A stretch of DNA of 64,000 nt, taken from contig JBQKHY010000001.1 in assembly GCA_052118065.1 (NCBI GenBank), forward strand, positions 124,001 through 188,000. Direction: 5' to 3'. The notes below the pieces were generated by a model. That model searched no databases. It saw nothing but the letters and a program-made list of their open reading frames with translations, and was not told the origin of the DNA. How positions within the stretch are numbered: the stretch's first letter is position 1; each line of letters begins with the position of its first letter. The position numbers and the translations under genes are program-made. Positions 54,773-63,667 of this stretch are shown here, in pieces. The DNA comes from Ruminococcoides sp052118065 (GTDB lineage Bacteria; Bacillota; Clostridia; Oscillospirales; Acutalibacteraceae).

Positions 54773-56452
54773 ATGAAGATAGAAAATTTACAAACTGATG
54801 TTCTGATAATTGGTGGTGGCACTGCCGGATGTTATGCAGCACTGACTATCTCAGAACATAGTGATGCAAAAGTGCTTATTTGTGAAAAAGCACATATCAA
54901 GAGAAGTGGTTGTCTTGCAGCAGGTGTTAATGCACTTAATGCTTATATTGTAGAAGGCAGAACTCCTCAGGACTATGTTGATTATGCAAGAAAAGATGCT
55001 GACGGTATTGTAAGAGGTGACTTGCTTCTTACAATGTCAGAAAGACTTAATAGCGTAACAGAAAGACTGGAAAAGCTTGGTCTTGTTATTCTAAAAGATA
55101 AAGATGGTAAGTATGTTACAAGAGGTAACAGAAACCTAAAAATCAATGGTGAAAACATTAAGCCTATTTTGGCTGATGCTGTAAATGAACTAGATAATGT
55201 TACTGTTCTTAACAGAGTTAACATTACTGATTATGCAGTAGAAAATAACCACATTAACGGTGCTTTTGGTATTGGTATTGAGAATGATACATTCTATGTT
55301 ATCAAAGCAAAAGCAGTTATAATTGCAACCGGTGGTGCAGCAGGTCTTTATAAGCCTAATAACCCGGGTTTCTCACGACACAAAATGTGGTATCCACCAT
55401 TTAATACCGGTGCAGGTTTTGCAATGGGTATCAATGCCGGTGCAGAAATGACAACATTTGAAATGCGTTTCATTGCACTAAGATGCAAAGATACGATTGC
55501 TCCTACAGGTACATTGGCTCAGGGTGTTGGTGCTAAACAGATTAATTCACTTGGTGAAGTGTATGAAACTAAGTACGGCATTACAACATCTCAGAGAGTT
55601 TATGGTACAGTAAACGAAAACCTTAACGGTAGAGGTCCTTGTTATTTACAGACAGAGGGTATAACAGAAGAACAAGACGAATCTTTGCTAAAAGCTTACT
55701 TAAATATGGCACCATCTCAAACCATTAAGTGGATTGAAAGTGGCAAGAACCCTAGTCAGCAGAATGTTGAAATTGAGGGTACAGAACCTTACATAGTTGG
55801 TGGTCATACAGCAAGTGGCTATTGGGTAGATACTAACAGAAAGACTACTATTGACGGACTTTATGCAGCAGGTGATGTTGCAGGTGGTTGTCCTCAAAAG
55901 TATGTTACAGGTGCATTAGCCGAAGGCGAAATTGCAGCACTTTCTGTTGTTGAATATATCAAAGATAAAAATGTTGCTACTATTGATGATAAGGTAGTTA
56001 ATAACCACATTGATGAGGTGGAAAACTTCCTAAAGGATAAACATTGTAAGTTTACTACAGAGCAACTTGAAGAGGCTATGCAGACAGTAATGGACTCTTA
56101 TGCCGGTGGTATCAAAACAAATTATCGTTTCAATGAAAAGCAACTTGAAATAGCAGATTACAAAATCAAGCAGTTAATGGAACTTTCAAAGGATTTATAT
56201 GCAGAAGATTTCCAGGAGCTTATGTATATCTATGAATTAAGAGAAAGACTTACTGTTTGCAGAAGTGTAATCGCTCACCTAAAAGCAAGAAAAGAAACTC
56301 GTTGGCATAGCTTTGCAGAAAATCTTGATTATCCGGAAAAGGATAATGAACATTGGAACAAATATGTTAACTCAATTCTTGAAGATGGCGAAATTAAGAT
56401 TATTACAAGAGAATTAGTGAAGGAGGGTACAAACTATGAGCATATCAATTGA
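54773..56452 (+). CDS. aprA: Adenylylsulfate reductase alpha-like flavoprotein
   Basis: FAD enzyme of the fumarate-reductase superfamily, 559 residues. FAD motif VLIIGGGTAGCYAAL is at ~10-24. AprA-type motifs are MWYPPFNTGAGF (W206), MTTFEMRFIALRCKD (R232) and GGHTASGYWV (H345), the equivalents of the APS-binding tryptophan, arginine and histidine. It is about 100 residues shorter than dissimilatory AprA. Reduction of APS to sulfite and AMP is inferred from motifs and from the adjacent aprB-like and cysDN genes. Confidence 0.85.
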   Translation: MKIENLQTDVLIIGGGTAGCYAALTISEHSDAKVLICEKAHIKRSGCLAAGVNALNAYIVEGRTPQDYVDYARKDADGIVRGDLLLTMSERLNSVTERLEKLGLVILKDKDGKYVTRGNRNLKINGENIKPILADAVNELDNVTVLNRVNITDYAVENNHINGAFGIGIENDTFYVIKAKAVIIATGGAAGLYKPNNPGFSRHKMWYPPFNTGAGFAMGINAGAEMTTFEMRFIALRCKDTIAPTGTLAQGVGAKQINSLGEVYETKYGITTSQRVYGTVNENLNGRGPCYLQTEGITEEQDESLLKAYLNMAPSQTIKWIESGKNPSQQNVEIEGTEPYIVGGHTASGYWVDTNRKTTIDGLYAAGDVAGGCPQKYVTGALAEGEIAALSVVEYIKDKNVATIDDKVVNNHIDEVENFLKDKHCKFTTEQLEEAMQTVMDSYAGGIKTNYRFNEKQLEIADYKIKQLMELSKDLYAEDFQELMYIYELRERLTVCRSVIAHLKARKETRWHSFAENLDYPEKDNEHWNKYVNSILEDGEIKIITRELVKEGTNYEHIN

Positions 56453-56750
56453 TAAGGATAAATGTATCGGTTGTGGTAAGTGCAGAAATGTTTGTCCCGG
56501 TACACTAATCAAAATGGATGAAAACAAAAAAGCATATATAAAGTATCCAAAAGATTGTTGGGGATGTACTTCCTGTATTAAGGAATGTCCTGTCTATGCA
56601 ATTAACTTTTTCTTAGGTGCCGATATTGGTGGTATGGGTAGTAATGTCCATACAGAAAAAGAAGGAGATATTCTCCATTGGATAATTAATAAACCTGATG
56701 GCAAAACAATAAACATAGACATTAATCAGAAAGAGTCTAATAAGTATTAA
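56436..56750 (+). CDS. aprB: Adenylylsulfate reductase beta-like ferredoxin
   Basis: The 104-residue protein has two [4Fe-4S] motifs, CIGCGKCRNVCP and CWGCTSCIKECP (the DCWGC form is typical of AprB). It would pass electrons to the AprA flavin. It lacks much of the ~50-residue C-terminal tail of dissimilatory AprB. The start overlaps aprA by 17 bp, indicating tight coupling. Confidence 0.87.
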   Translation: MSISIDKDKCIGCGKCRNVCPGTLIKMDENKKAYIKYPKDCWGCTSCIKECPVYAINFFLGADIGGMGSNVHTEKEGDILHWIINKPDGKTINIDINQKESNKY

Positions 56751-56770
56751 AGAGGAAAGAAGGAAAGATT

Positions 56771-57670
56771 ATGAGTTATGATTCACATCTTGATGCTCTT
56801 GAAGCAGAAGCAATTTACATAATGAGAGAGGTTGCAGCAGAGTGTGAAAAACCGGTAATGCTTTACTCAATCGGTAAGGATAGTTCAGTTATGCTACACC
56901 TTGCTATGAAAGCTTTCTATCCTGAGAAACCACCATTCCCATTCCTACATGTTGATACAACATGGAAGTTTAAGGAAATGATTGAGTTCCGTGATAGAAT
57001 TGCTAAGAAGTATGGCATTGATATGCTGGTTTATACTAACCAAGATGGTGTAAAACAGGGTATTAACCCATTTGACCATGGTTCATCTTATACAGATATT
57101 ATGAAAACTCAGGCTTTAAAACAAGCCCTAAATAAATACGGCTTTACTGCTGCTTTCGGTGGTGGTCGTAGAGATGAAGAAAAGTCTCGTGCTAAGGAAA
57201 GAATTTTCTCATTCCGTAATAAAGCACAGGCTTGGGACCCTAAGAATCAGCGTCCTGAAATGTGGAAACTTTATAACACTAAGATTGAAAAAGGCGAATC
57301 AATCCGTGTATTCCCAATTTCAAACTGGACAGAAAAAGATATTTGGCAGTATATTAAGAGAGAAAATATTGAGATTGTTCCTCTTTACTTTGCTGATGTT
57401 CGTCCTGTTGTTGAGAGAGATGGCAACCTTATTATGGTTGATGATGACCGTATGCGTCTAAAAGAAGGGGAAAAGCCAATGATGAAGTCAGTTAGATTCA
57501 GAACACTTGGCTGTTATCCGCTAACAGGTGGTGTAGAATCTACTGCTCATACTCTTGACGAAATTATTGACGAAACATTAAGTGCAGTATCATCAGAAAG
57601 AACTTCCAGAGTTATTGACAATGAGGCTGCCGGTAGTATGGAAAGAAGAAAGAGAGAGGGATATTTCTAA
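56771..57670 (+). CDS. cysD: Sulfate adenylyltransferase subunit 2
   Basis: Catalytic subunit of ATP sulfurylase, 299 residues, making APS from ATP and sulfate. PP-loop SIGKDSSVML (~35-44), FPFLHVDTTWKF, FGGGRRDEEKSRAKERIFSFR in part (GGRRDEEKSRAKERIFS) and the C-terminal RRKREGYF tail are all characteristic. The stop overlaps the cysN ATG. Confidence 0.96.
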   Translation: MSYDSHLDALEAEAIYIMREVAAECEKPVMLYSIGKDSSVMLHLAMKAFYPEKPPFPFLHVDTTWKFKEMIEFRDRIAKKYGIDMLVYTNQDGVKQGINPFDHGSSYTDIMKTQALKQALNKYGFTAAFGGGRRDEEKSRAKERIFSFRNKAQAWDPKNQRPEMWKLYNTKIEKGESIRVFPISNWTEKDIWQYIKRENIEIVPLYFADVRPVVERDGNLIMVDDDRMRLKEGEKPMMKSVRFRTLGCYPLTGGVESTAHTLDEIIDETLSAVSSERTSRVIDNEAAGSMERRKREGYF

Positions 57671-59361
57671 TGAAAGGTTTACTAAAATTTATTACTTGTG
57701 GTAGTGTTGATGACGGTAAGTCCACTCTAATCGGTCATATTCTTTATGACTCAAAGCTACTATATGCAGACCAAGAAAAAGCCCTTGAACTAGACAGTAA
57801 GGTTGGTTCAAGAAACGGTAAAATTGACTATTCACTTCTTCTTGACGGTCTAATGGCAGAGAGAGAACAGGGTATCACAATTGATGTAGCATACCGTTAC
57901 TTTACAACAGATAACCGTTCTTTCATTGTTGCCGATACTCCGGGTCACGAAGAATATACTCGTAATATGGCAGTTGGTGCATCATTTGCCGATCTTGCAG
58001 TTATTCTAATTGACGCTTCACAGGGTGTTCTTGTACAGACAAGAAGACATGCCAGAATTTGCTCACTAATGGGTATTAAGTACTTTGTTTTTGCAGTTAA
58101 CAAGATGGACCTTGTAAAGTATGACAAGGCTACATTTGATAAAATCACAAACCAAATTAACGAACTAAAGGCTGAACTTAACCTTGAAAATGTTGTCATT
58201 ATCCCACTATCAGCTACTGAAGGCGATAATGTTACTGTTAAGTCAGAGAACATTCCTTGGTATGATGGTAAGACACTTCTTGATTATCTTGAAACTGTTG
58301 ATATTAAGTCATCAGATAATGAAAAAGGTTTCTATATGCCTGTACAGAGAGTATGCCGTCCTGACCATACATTCAGAGGTTTCCAGGGTCAAATTGAGTC
58401 AGGTGAAATTTCTGTTGGTGATGAAGTAACAACACTTCCAAGTAACGAAAAAGCAAAGGTTAAGCAGATTCTTGTTGTTGATAAAAATAGCAAAACTGCA
58501 AAGGTTGGTCAACCTGCTACAATTACGCTTGATAAGGAAGTGGATGTATCAAGAGGTTGCGTACTAACTAAGGACTCAGAAATCGGTGTTTATAAGAAGT
58601 TAAGAGCTTCACTTCTATGGATGGATGACAATACACTAACAGAGGGTACTGACTACCTTGTAAAGCTAGGTACAAAGACTATCCCTGCTATTGTTACAAA
58701 GATTGAATATGCAGTAGATGTAAATACAGGTGAACATATTAAGAAGGATGAACTAAACAAGAACGAAATTGCTCTATGTGACATTCTTCTAACAGAACCA
58801 ATCGTTGTAGATAAATTTGATAACCACAAAACTCTAGGTGAACTTATCCTTATTGACAGAGTTACTAATATGACATCAGCTTGTGGTGTTGTAGAAGATA
58901 CTCTTGAAAAGGCTGATTACGGTTTACATAAGGCATCATTTAAGAATGGTGAAGTTGAAGCAAGAGGCGATATTTTTGAAGAATTCTATTATGACTCAGC
59001 TAGTCTAAATGTTCTAAAATATCAGCCTGTTAACAACACTTATTCTGTAGGTGATACTATCCCAACTTCAGGTGAATCTTATAATTATCCTGATAGCTTT
59101 GACATTATCGTACTAAGAGATGATGTTGCAGTTAAGGTAAGAGATAAGAAGATTACTGATATTATCCCTGTAGATAAGTATGAGTATTCTGATGTACCTG
59201 TAATCAACGGTAGAGGCTTTGAAGTTAAGGCTAATTCTAATGAAGAAATCAAGAATTTCTTAGCTGAATATAAAGCACTTGAAGACCCTAACGATAAGGA
59301 CTTCTTTACTAAGTGGCTAAAGTTTGATACATACCGTAAGGTTGTTTTCAGTGTAAAGTAA
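57670..59361 (+). CDS. cysN: Sulfate adenylyltransferase subunit 1 (GTPase) with C-terminal extension
   Basis: EF-Tu-like GTPase that drives APS formation, 563 residues. GTP motifs are GSVDDGKSTLIG (~11-22), DTPGHEEYTRN (~92) and NKMDL (~146). The CysN beta-barrel domains end near RVTNMTSACGVV (~397-408). About 155 further residues follow, with no P-loop, so this is not a fused CysC APS kinase. The extension is of unknown function. Last gene of the operon. Confidence 0.93.
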   Translation: MKGLLKFITCGSVDDGKSTLIGHILYDSKLLYADQEKALELDSKVGSRNGKIDYSLLLDGLMAEREQGITIDVAYRYFTTDNRSFIVADTPGHEEYTRNMAVGASFADLAVILIDASQGVLVQTRRHARICSLMGIKYFVFAVNKMDLVKYDKATFDKITNQINELKAELNLENVVIIPLSATEGDNVTVKSENIPWYDGKTLLDYLETVDIKSSDNEKGFYMPVQRVCRPDHTFRGFQGQIESGEISVGDEVTTLPSNEKAKVKQILVVDKNSKTAKVGQPATITLDKEVDVSRGCVLTKDSEIGVYKKLRASLLWMDDNTLTEGTDYLVKLGTKTIPAIVTKIEYAVDVNTGEHIKKDELNKNEIALCDILLTEPIVVDKFDNHKTLGELILIDRVTNMTSACGVVEDTLEKADYGLHKASFKNGEVEARGDIFEEFYYDSASLNVLKYQPVNNTYSVGDTIPTSGESYNYPDSFDIIVLRDDVAVKVRDKKITDIIPVDKYEYSDVPVINGRGFEVKANSNEEIKNFLAEYKALEDPNDKDFFTKWLKFDTYRKVVFSVK

Positions 59362-59464
59362 TTTTATCTGTAAAAAGAAATTAAGATTATCTGAATAGGA
59401 TTATTTAAGAACGGATTATCTAATAATTAAGATTATTTTCAATTAAATTGAATAATTGTTTCTC

Positions 59465-59500
59465 AAAATTGCTGATGTATTTTGCATCAGCAATTTTTTT
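59465..59500 (+). terminator. Terminator of the metY-cysN operon
   Basis: AAAATTGCTGATG pairs with CATCAGCAATTTT (13 bp, 7-nt loop) and seven T residues follow. The ~100 bp between cysN and it is AT-rich with two TAAGATTAT repeats and no gene. Confidence 0.92.
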
Positions 59501-59519
59501 CCCTCATCACGGAAATATG

Positions 59520-59859
59520 TGGGATAATCAAAAATAAATGCAGAGCGATGAAGAATTTTGAAAAGTTCTTTGAAGATATGCCTTCCGACTCCTTGTCGGC
59601 AGTCATCGCGGTAGCGATGGACATGAACGCATCTTACAACAAGCTTGTAACAAAGCATTTGTCCAAAGCACAGATTGTATATGATCGGTTTCATATGCAG
59701 TCGCAATTTGGCAGAGATGTTCTCGGTGTTGTTCGTCTGGATGAAACTTGCAGGCTTAAAGCAAAAGAAAAAGAAATCCTTGCCGATATCTCAGATGATA
59801 CCGACAAGGAAACTATGAAATCTCTTAAACAAGAAGCTACATTGGTCATTACTTATTAA
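59520..59859 (+). pseudogene. Remnant of an ISL3-family transposase
   Basis: About 110 residues from the middle of a DDE transposase remain: RAMKNFEKFFEDM, VAMDMNASYNKLV, then IVYDRFHMQSQFGRDVLGVVRLDE, the ISL3 core with the second catalytic aspartate region. The N-terminal helix-turn-helix and zinc region and the C-terminal half are missing, and no inverted repeats were found. It marks a former mobile element at the border of the GC-richer block. Confidence 0.8.
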
Positions 59860-59860
59860 C

Positions 59861-59977
59861 TCAGATAAACTCTCCGACAATAAAACCGAGCACCATACCG
59901 CAGGCGATAATGAGTCCGTACCAAGCAATATTCAGCCCTTCAATTCCGAAAAGATTTTCTATTGCATATCGGTTCAA
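59861..59977 (-). pseudogene. lgt: Truncated start of prolipoprotein diacylglyceryl transferase
   Basis: A 38-codon minus-strand frame beginning at TTG 59977 reads FGIEGLNIAWYGLIIACGM followed by VLGFIVGE, matching the N-terminal membrane region of Lgt (the xxWYG motif). It stops at 59861, exactly beside the transposase remnant. Full Lgt needs about 260 residues, so it is a broken copy. It follows kdpE on the same strand. Confidence 0.6.
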
Positions 59978-59998
59978 ATTCTTGTTTTCTCGCTTTTC

Positions 59999-60700
59999 TC
60001 AGTCTACCCGCAGCATACGGTAACCGACGCCGATATGCGTCTGAATGTATTGCGGACCGTCCTTTTGCGACTCCAGCTTTTTGCGTAGGGTCGCCATAAA
60101 CACCCGCAGAGAAGCAATATCGTTTTCCCAGCTGCTGCCCCAAATCTGCTGCGTGATATAGGTGTGCGTCAGCACCTTTCCGACATTATGAGAGAGCAGA
60201 CACAAAAGCTTGTATTCAATCGGGGTAAGTTGCAATTCCTCCCCGTTTAAATAAGCGCAGCCGGCGGCATAATCAATTTTAAGCTCGCCGTTTTGGAAAA
60301 TGGGTGAGTCGGTGTCGCTGTTTGCCTGCAAAAGCAACAGTCTTCTTTGCGTGACACGAAGCCGTGCCAAAAGCTCCTCTACGGAAAATGGCTTTGTCAG
60401 ATAGTCGTCCGCTCCGGCATCCAGCGCCGTGATTTTGTCTTTATCCTCGCTGCGCGCACTGATTACAATAATGGGCATATTTGACCATGAGCGGATGCTT
60501 TCGATCACCTGTGTGCCGTCAATATCCGGCAGCCCCAGATCCAGCAGAACGATATCCGGGTTATGGGAGGTCGCTTCTATAATAGCGCTGTGTCCGTTCT
60601 CTGCAGTCAGGTAGCGGTAATCGTGCGCCTTTAATGTTGTTACGATCAGATTGCGGACAGGACGGTCGTCCTCCACAACGAGAACAAGGGGTTTATTCAT
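59999..60700 (-). CDS. kdpE: KdpE-like response regulator
   Basis: OmpR/PhoB-type regulator, 233 residues. Receiver domain (~1-120) has VVEDDRPVRN acidic residues, the phosphorylated aspartate in VLLDLGLPDIDG (~54) and DDYLTKPFS; the winged-helix domain follows. It starts within the last 8 bp of the kinase gene. Base composition is clearly GC-richer than the genes before 59.4 kb. Likely targets are the adjacent trk genes, as no kdpFABC is visible. Confidence 0.9.
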   Translation of the reverse strand: MNKPLVLVVEDDRPVRNLIVTTLKAHDYRYLTAENGHSAIIEATSHNPDIVLLDLGLPDIDGTQVIESIRSWSNMPIIVISARSEDKDKITALDAGADDYLTKPFSVEELLARLRVTQRRLLLLQANSDTDSPIFQNGELKIDYAAGCAYLNGEELQLTPIEYKLLCLLSHNVGKVLTHTYITQQIWGSSWENDIASLRVFMATLRKKLESQKDGPQYIQTHIGVGYRMLRVD

Positions 60701-62669
60701 TCAGAGTCACCTCGCTAAGTGGTAAAGTAAAGGTAAATACACAGCCGTGCGGTACATTGTCGGCAAGCGTCAGCGTCCCGCCGTGCAGCTCGACGATCGC
60801 TTTGCACAAAGTAAGCCCGATTCCAAAGCTTCTGCGGCTGTCTGCGACTGTGTTTTTTCCGGTGTAAAACATTTCAAAAATGTGCGGTTTCATATCGTCT
60901 GCAATTCCGTTTCCGTCATCGGCGACACGGATCACGGCATCCCCGCCCTGTTTTTCGACACTTACGCAGATCTCGGAGCCTTGTTCGGTATATTTCAAGG
61001 CGTTGTCAATAAGATTGACGATGACCTGCACAATAAGCTGTGCGTCCATACGGGCAAGGATCAGATCGTCGCACCTTACCGTCACCTTGTGTCCGACGGA
61101 TTTTTTCTTCAAATGCGAAACGGCTTCGTTGACCACTTCGTCCACAAGCTGGTCGGTAAGCTCCAGCTTTAGGCGTCCGTCATTCAGTCTTGTGACATAC
61201 AAAAGATTTTCCACTACGCCGATCAACCATTCGGAATCGTCATAAATATCTTTATAGATCTGCTGTTTGGTTGCTTCGTCCAGGCAGCTTCCGTTATGCA
61301 AAAGCGTGTCCGCATTACCAGAAACGGAGCAAAGCGGCGTGCGCAGATCGTGTGAGATTGACCGCAAAAGGTCGGCACGCAGCTGCTCACTTTTTGCAAG
61401 ATCTGCCACCCGTTCCTTTTCGGCGGCGTTGTGAGCATTATCCATTGCCAGAGCACATTCGTTCACAACCGAAAGTACGATGCTGCCCTCAAATGAATCG
61501 GGCTTTTCGGGTTTCATCGGTATTCCGATCACCCCGTAGACTCTGCCGCCTGCACGGATCGCAAGATAAAGACATTCGGATTTTCTAAACTGTGTGGTCG
61601 TTGCTCCTGCATGGCAACCGTTTTGAAGCACCCATTCTGCGGTCTGCCGCTCTGCATCGTTTAGCAGCTTTTCAGCGTGTGTATCCTTTTTCTCGGCATA
61701 CAGCCGACCGGACAACATTCCGTTTTCGTCTTTCATATAGGCAACAATGCTTCGGTCAAGCAGCCGCGAGAGCTGCATACAGGTCACGCTTAAAACATCA
61801 TCGTTGCTTTTTGCTTTTTGCAGCAGACGGTCAGTGTCAAACAGCACCTGCACACGGAACGCGGAGCGAGCCGAGAGCCTTGCATGATCTTTCAGCTTCG
61901 AGGCAAGCGTGCCGGTGAGAACGGAAGACGCCAGCATAACTGCAAAGGTAACGGGATAGCCTACGGCATAGGTCTGAAAGGACAACCTGGGTTCGGTAAG
62001 GAAAAATCCGAACAATACAACACTTAGAAGTGAGCCTGCCATACTGCAAAGGTATCCCTTGGTCAAAACGGAGATCATCAGCACACCTAGGATGTATACC
62101 GTAAAGATATTGGTATCGGGAAAATCGAGATGGTCGAACAGAAACCCAATCGCCGTACATACGGCAAGCGCCAGGACGGTCACGGCAATATCCCGCAGCG
62201 ACGGTATCTCTGCACCAAAGAACAGACGGCGTCTGTGCGACTTTGTGTAGTTCAGTGCGTCGGGAATAATATGAATGTCAACATCGGGGGCGGAGGAGAT
62301 CAGCTTTTCGGTGAGAGTCGGTCTTCCGAACAGCCCTCTGCGTCTGGCACTGCTTTGCCCGATCACGATTTTTGTGACATCGGAAAGCCTGACATATTCC
62401 GAGATCTGCAGCGCTACATCCTCTCCGTGCGTCATAACGATCTCGGCGCCGAGCCTTTGCGCGAGCTGTATGTTCTGCGAAAGCCGGGACTGATCATCAT
62501 CATTTATGACCGTATCCGTCTGCACATAGATGGCGGTAAATCTTGCATGAAGAACCTTAGCCATCTTTGAGGCGGTGTGTATGATCCTTGCATTGGACGG
62601 CGAAGAGGATAGGCAGACAAGGATATGCTCGTCTGTATCGAATTTTGACTGTTCGGTTTGTACTTTCAT
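60693..62669 (-). CDS. kdpD: KdpD-like sensor histidine kinase lacking the N-terminal KdpD domain
   Basis: A 658-residue kinase with a Usp domain (~15-140), a DUF4118 membrane block of four segments (~155-270), a GAF domain (~285-410), the HisKA box SISHDLRTPLCS (~435) and the ATPase motifs NLIDNALKYTE, DDGNGIADD and GIGLTLCKA. Canonical KdpD is ~890 residues and starts with a ~210-residue Walker-containing domain, absent here. ATG 62669 has GGCGGTG upstream; GTG 62678 is an alternative. Confidence 0.88.
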   Translation of the reverse strand: MKVQTEQSKFDTDEHILVCLSSSPSNARIIHTASKMAKVLHARFTAIYVQTDTVINDDDQSRLSQNIQLAQRLGAEIVMTHGEDVALQISEYVRLSDVTKIVIGQSSARRRGLFGRPTLTEKLISSAPDVDIHIIPDALNYTKSHRRRLFFGAEIPSLRDIAVTVLALAVCTAIGFLFDHLDFPDTNIFTVYILGVLMISVLTKGYLCSMAGSLLSVVLFGFFLTEPRLSFQTYAVGYPVTFAVMLASSVLTGTLASKLKDHARLSARSAFRVQVLFDTDRLLQKAKSNDDVLSVTCMQLSRLLDRSIVAYMKDENGMLSGRLYAEKKDTHAEKLLNDAERQTAEWVLQNGCHAGATTTQFRKSECLYLAIRAGGRVYGVIGIPMKPEKPDSFEGSIVLSVVNECALAMDNAHNAAEKERVADLAKSEQLRADLLRSISHDLRTPLCSVSGNADTLLHNGSCLDEATKQQIYKDIYDDSEWLIGVVENLLYVTRLNDGRLKLELTDQLVDEVVNEAVSHLKKKSVGHKVTVRCDDLILARMDAQLIVQVIVNLIDNALKYTEQGSEICVSVEKQGGDAVIRVADDGNGIADDMKPHIFEMFYTGKNTVADSRRSFGIGLTLCKAIVELHGGTLTLADNVPHGCVFTFTLPLSEVTLNE

Positions 62670-62698
62670 CGGTTTCACCGCCCTTTTTATTTTATTTT

Positions 62699-62716
62699 AT
62701 TATACAGTAAAACTGT
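62699..62716 (-). promoter_or_regulatory. Possible kdpDE promoter with small inverted repeat
   Basis: Minus-strand TATAAT (62704-62699) lies directly after the inverted repeat ACAGT-AAA-ACTGT (62704-62716 on the plus strand). The -35 is poor (TAGATT at 17 bp), consistent with an activated promoter. This is tentative. Confidence 0.35.
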
Positions 62717-62734
62717 AAAAAAATCTACCGCAAC

Positions 62735-62989
62735 CTAAAAATCATTCTTCTGCCCATCGGAAAGAATAATATCGACCTTTTCGTGCTTTTCACGAAAACG
62801 GCGGATCTCACATAATATTTCACTTTCGGACAGTCCATGCGGCAGCAGGACTTCGGAAGGTTCGCAGGATTCGTTTTCCCTTAACAGTGCCTTTCTGTTT
62901 TCTTCAAGAAATCGATCCAGTCTGCTCATAAGATAAAATCCGAAAGCAAATATGCCAAGCAGACTGACAATCAGCAATAACTCAGCCAA
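62735..62989 (-). CDS. Small membrane protein of the trk-kdp cluster
   Basis: Function unknown. The 84-residue protein has one N-terminal membrane segment (~3-22), then a charged cytoplasmic part with SEILCEIRRFREKHEKVDI. The TTG start at 62989 follows GAGGTGA at 7 bp. It lies between trkA and kdpD, and similar small proteins are often found at this place in clostridial trk clusters. Confidence 0.65.
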   Translation of the reverse strand: MAELLLIVSLLGIFAFGFYLMSRLDRFLEENRKALLRENESCEPSEVLLPHGLSESEILCEIRRFREKHEKVDIILSDGQKNDF

Positions 62990-63004
62990 TTCCGTTCACC
63001 TCTG

Positions 63005-63652
63005 TCAAATGTGAAAACACTTTTGCAGTTCTTTGTAAGCACCGAGAACCAAAAGGGTGATCTTGTCCGTAAGAACGGTTTCCGGCGTAACTGCCATATT
63101 GATTTTTCCGTTCTCCTTAGTCGCCATAATATTGATGCTGTATTTTCTGCGGATATCCAGTTCTCCGACGGTTTTGCCGATCCATCCCTTTGGCACCTCT
63201 ACCTCAAAAATGGCATGAGCCTCACCAACCTCAATGTAATCCCGAATGTGGTCGGCGGTGTACCGAATAGCAGCCCAATTTGCTACCTGTTTTTCTGGGT
63301 AAATGACCTCGTCCGCTCCGTTCCGCAGAAGGAATTTTTCCTGCACATCACGCTCGGCACGGGATACAACTAATTTTGCGCCGAGTTCTTTCAGCAAAGA
63401 AGTGGTTTCCAGCGAGTTTTGAAAATTTCCGCCGATGGTGACGATGCACACATCAAAGTTTCCGATACCGAGCGACCTTAAAAACTCCGTGTTTGTGCTG
63501 TCGCCGATCTGTGCATTGGTGACGATCGGCAGAATTTCATTGACTCTTTCTTCGTTGATGTCTACCGCCATCACCTCGTGTCCGAGCTTATTCAGCTGCA
63601 AAGCAATATGCTTACCGAATCTGCCGAGGCCTATTAACAATATGTTTTTCAT
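63005..63652 (-). CDS. trkA: Potassium uptake regulatory subunit TrkA
   Basis: Cytoplasmic gating subunit of a Trk/Ktr potassium transporter, 215 residues. RCK-N domain with NILLIGLGRFGKHIALQL (NAD/ATP site, ~3-20) and VDINEERV, and an RCK-C domain from ~135 (IFEVEVPKGWIGKTVGELDIR in part). It follows trkH by 15 bp on the same strand. Confidence 0.93.
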   Translation of the reverse strand: MKNILLIGLGRFGKHIALQLNKLGHEVMAVDINEERVNEILPIVTNAQIGDSTNTEFLRSLGIGNFDVCIVTIGGNFQNSLETTSLLKELGAKLVVSRAERDVQEKFLLRNGADEVIYPEKQVANWAAIRYTADHIRDYIEVGEAHAIFEVEVPKGWIGKTVGELDIRRKYSINIMATKENGKINMAVTPETVLTDKITLLVLGAYKELQKCFHI

Positions 63653-63667
63653 AATATACTAACTCCT

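Noticed and set aside
57670..59361. CysN as a CysNC fusion providing APS kinase
   Set aside because: The C-terminal extension contains no second P-loop or other APS kinase motif.
60747..62570. Several long plus-strand ORFs opposite kdpD (for example 60747-61172, 61592-61918, 62130-62570)
   Set aside because: They are antisense shadows caused by the higher GC content; kdpD has clear domains in its own frame across the whole stretch.
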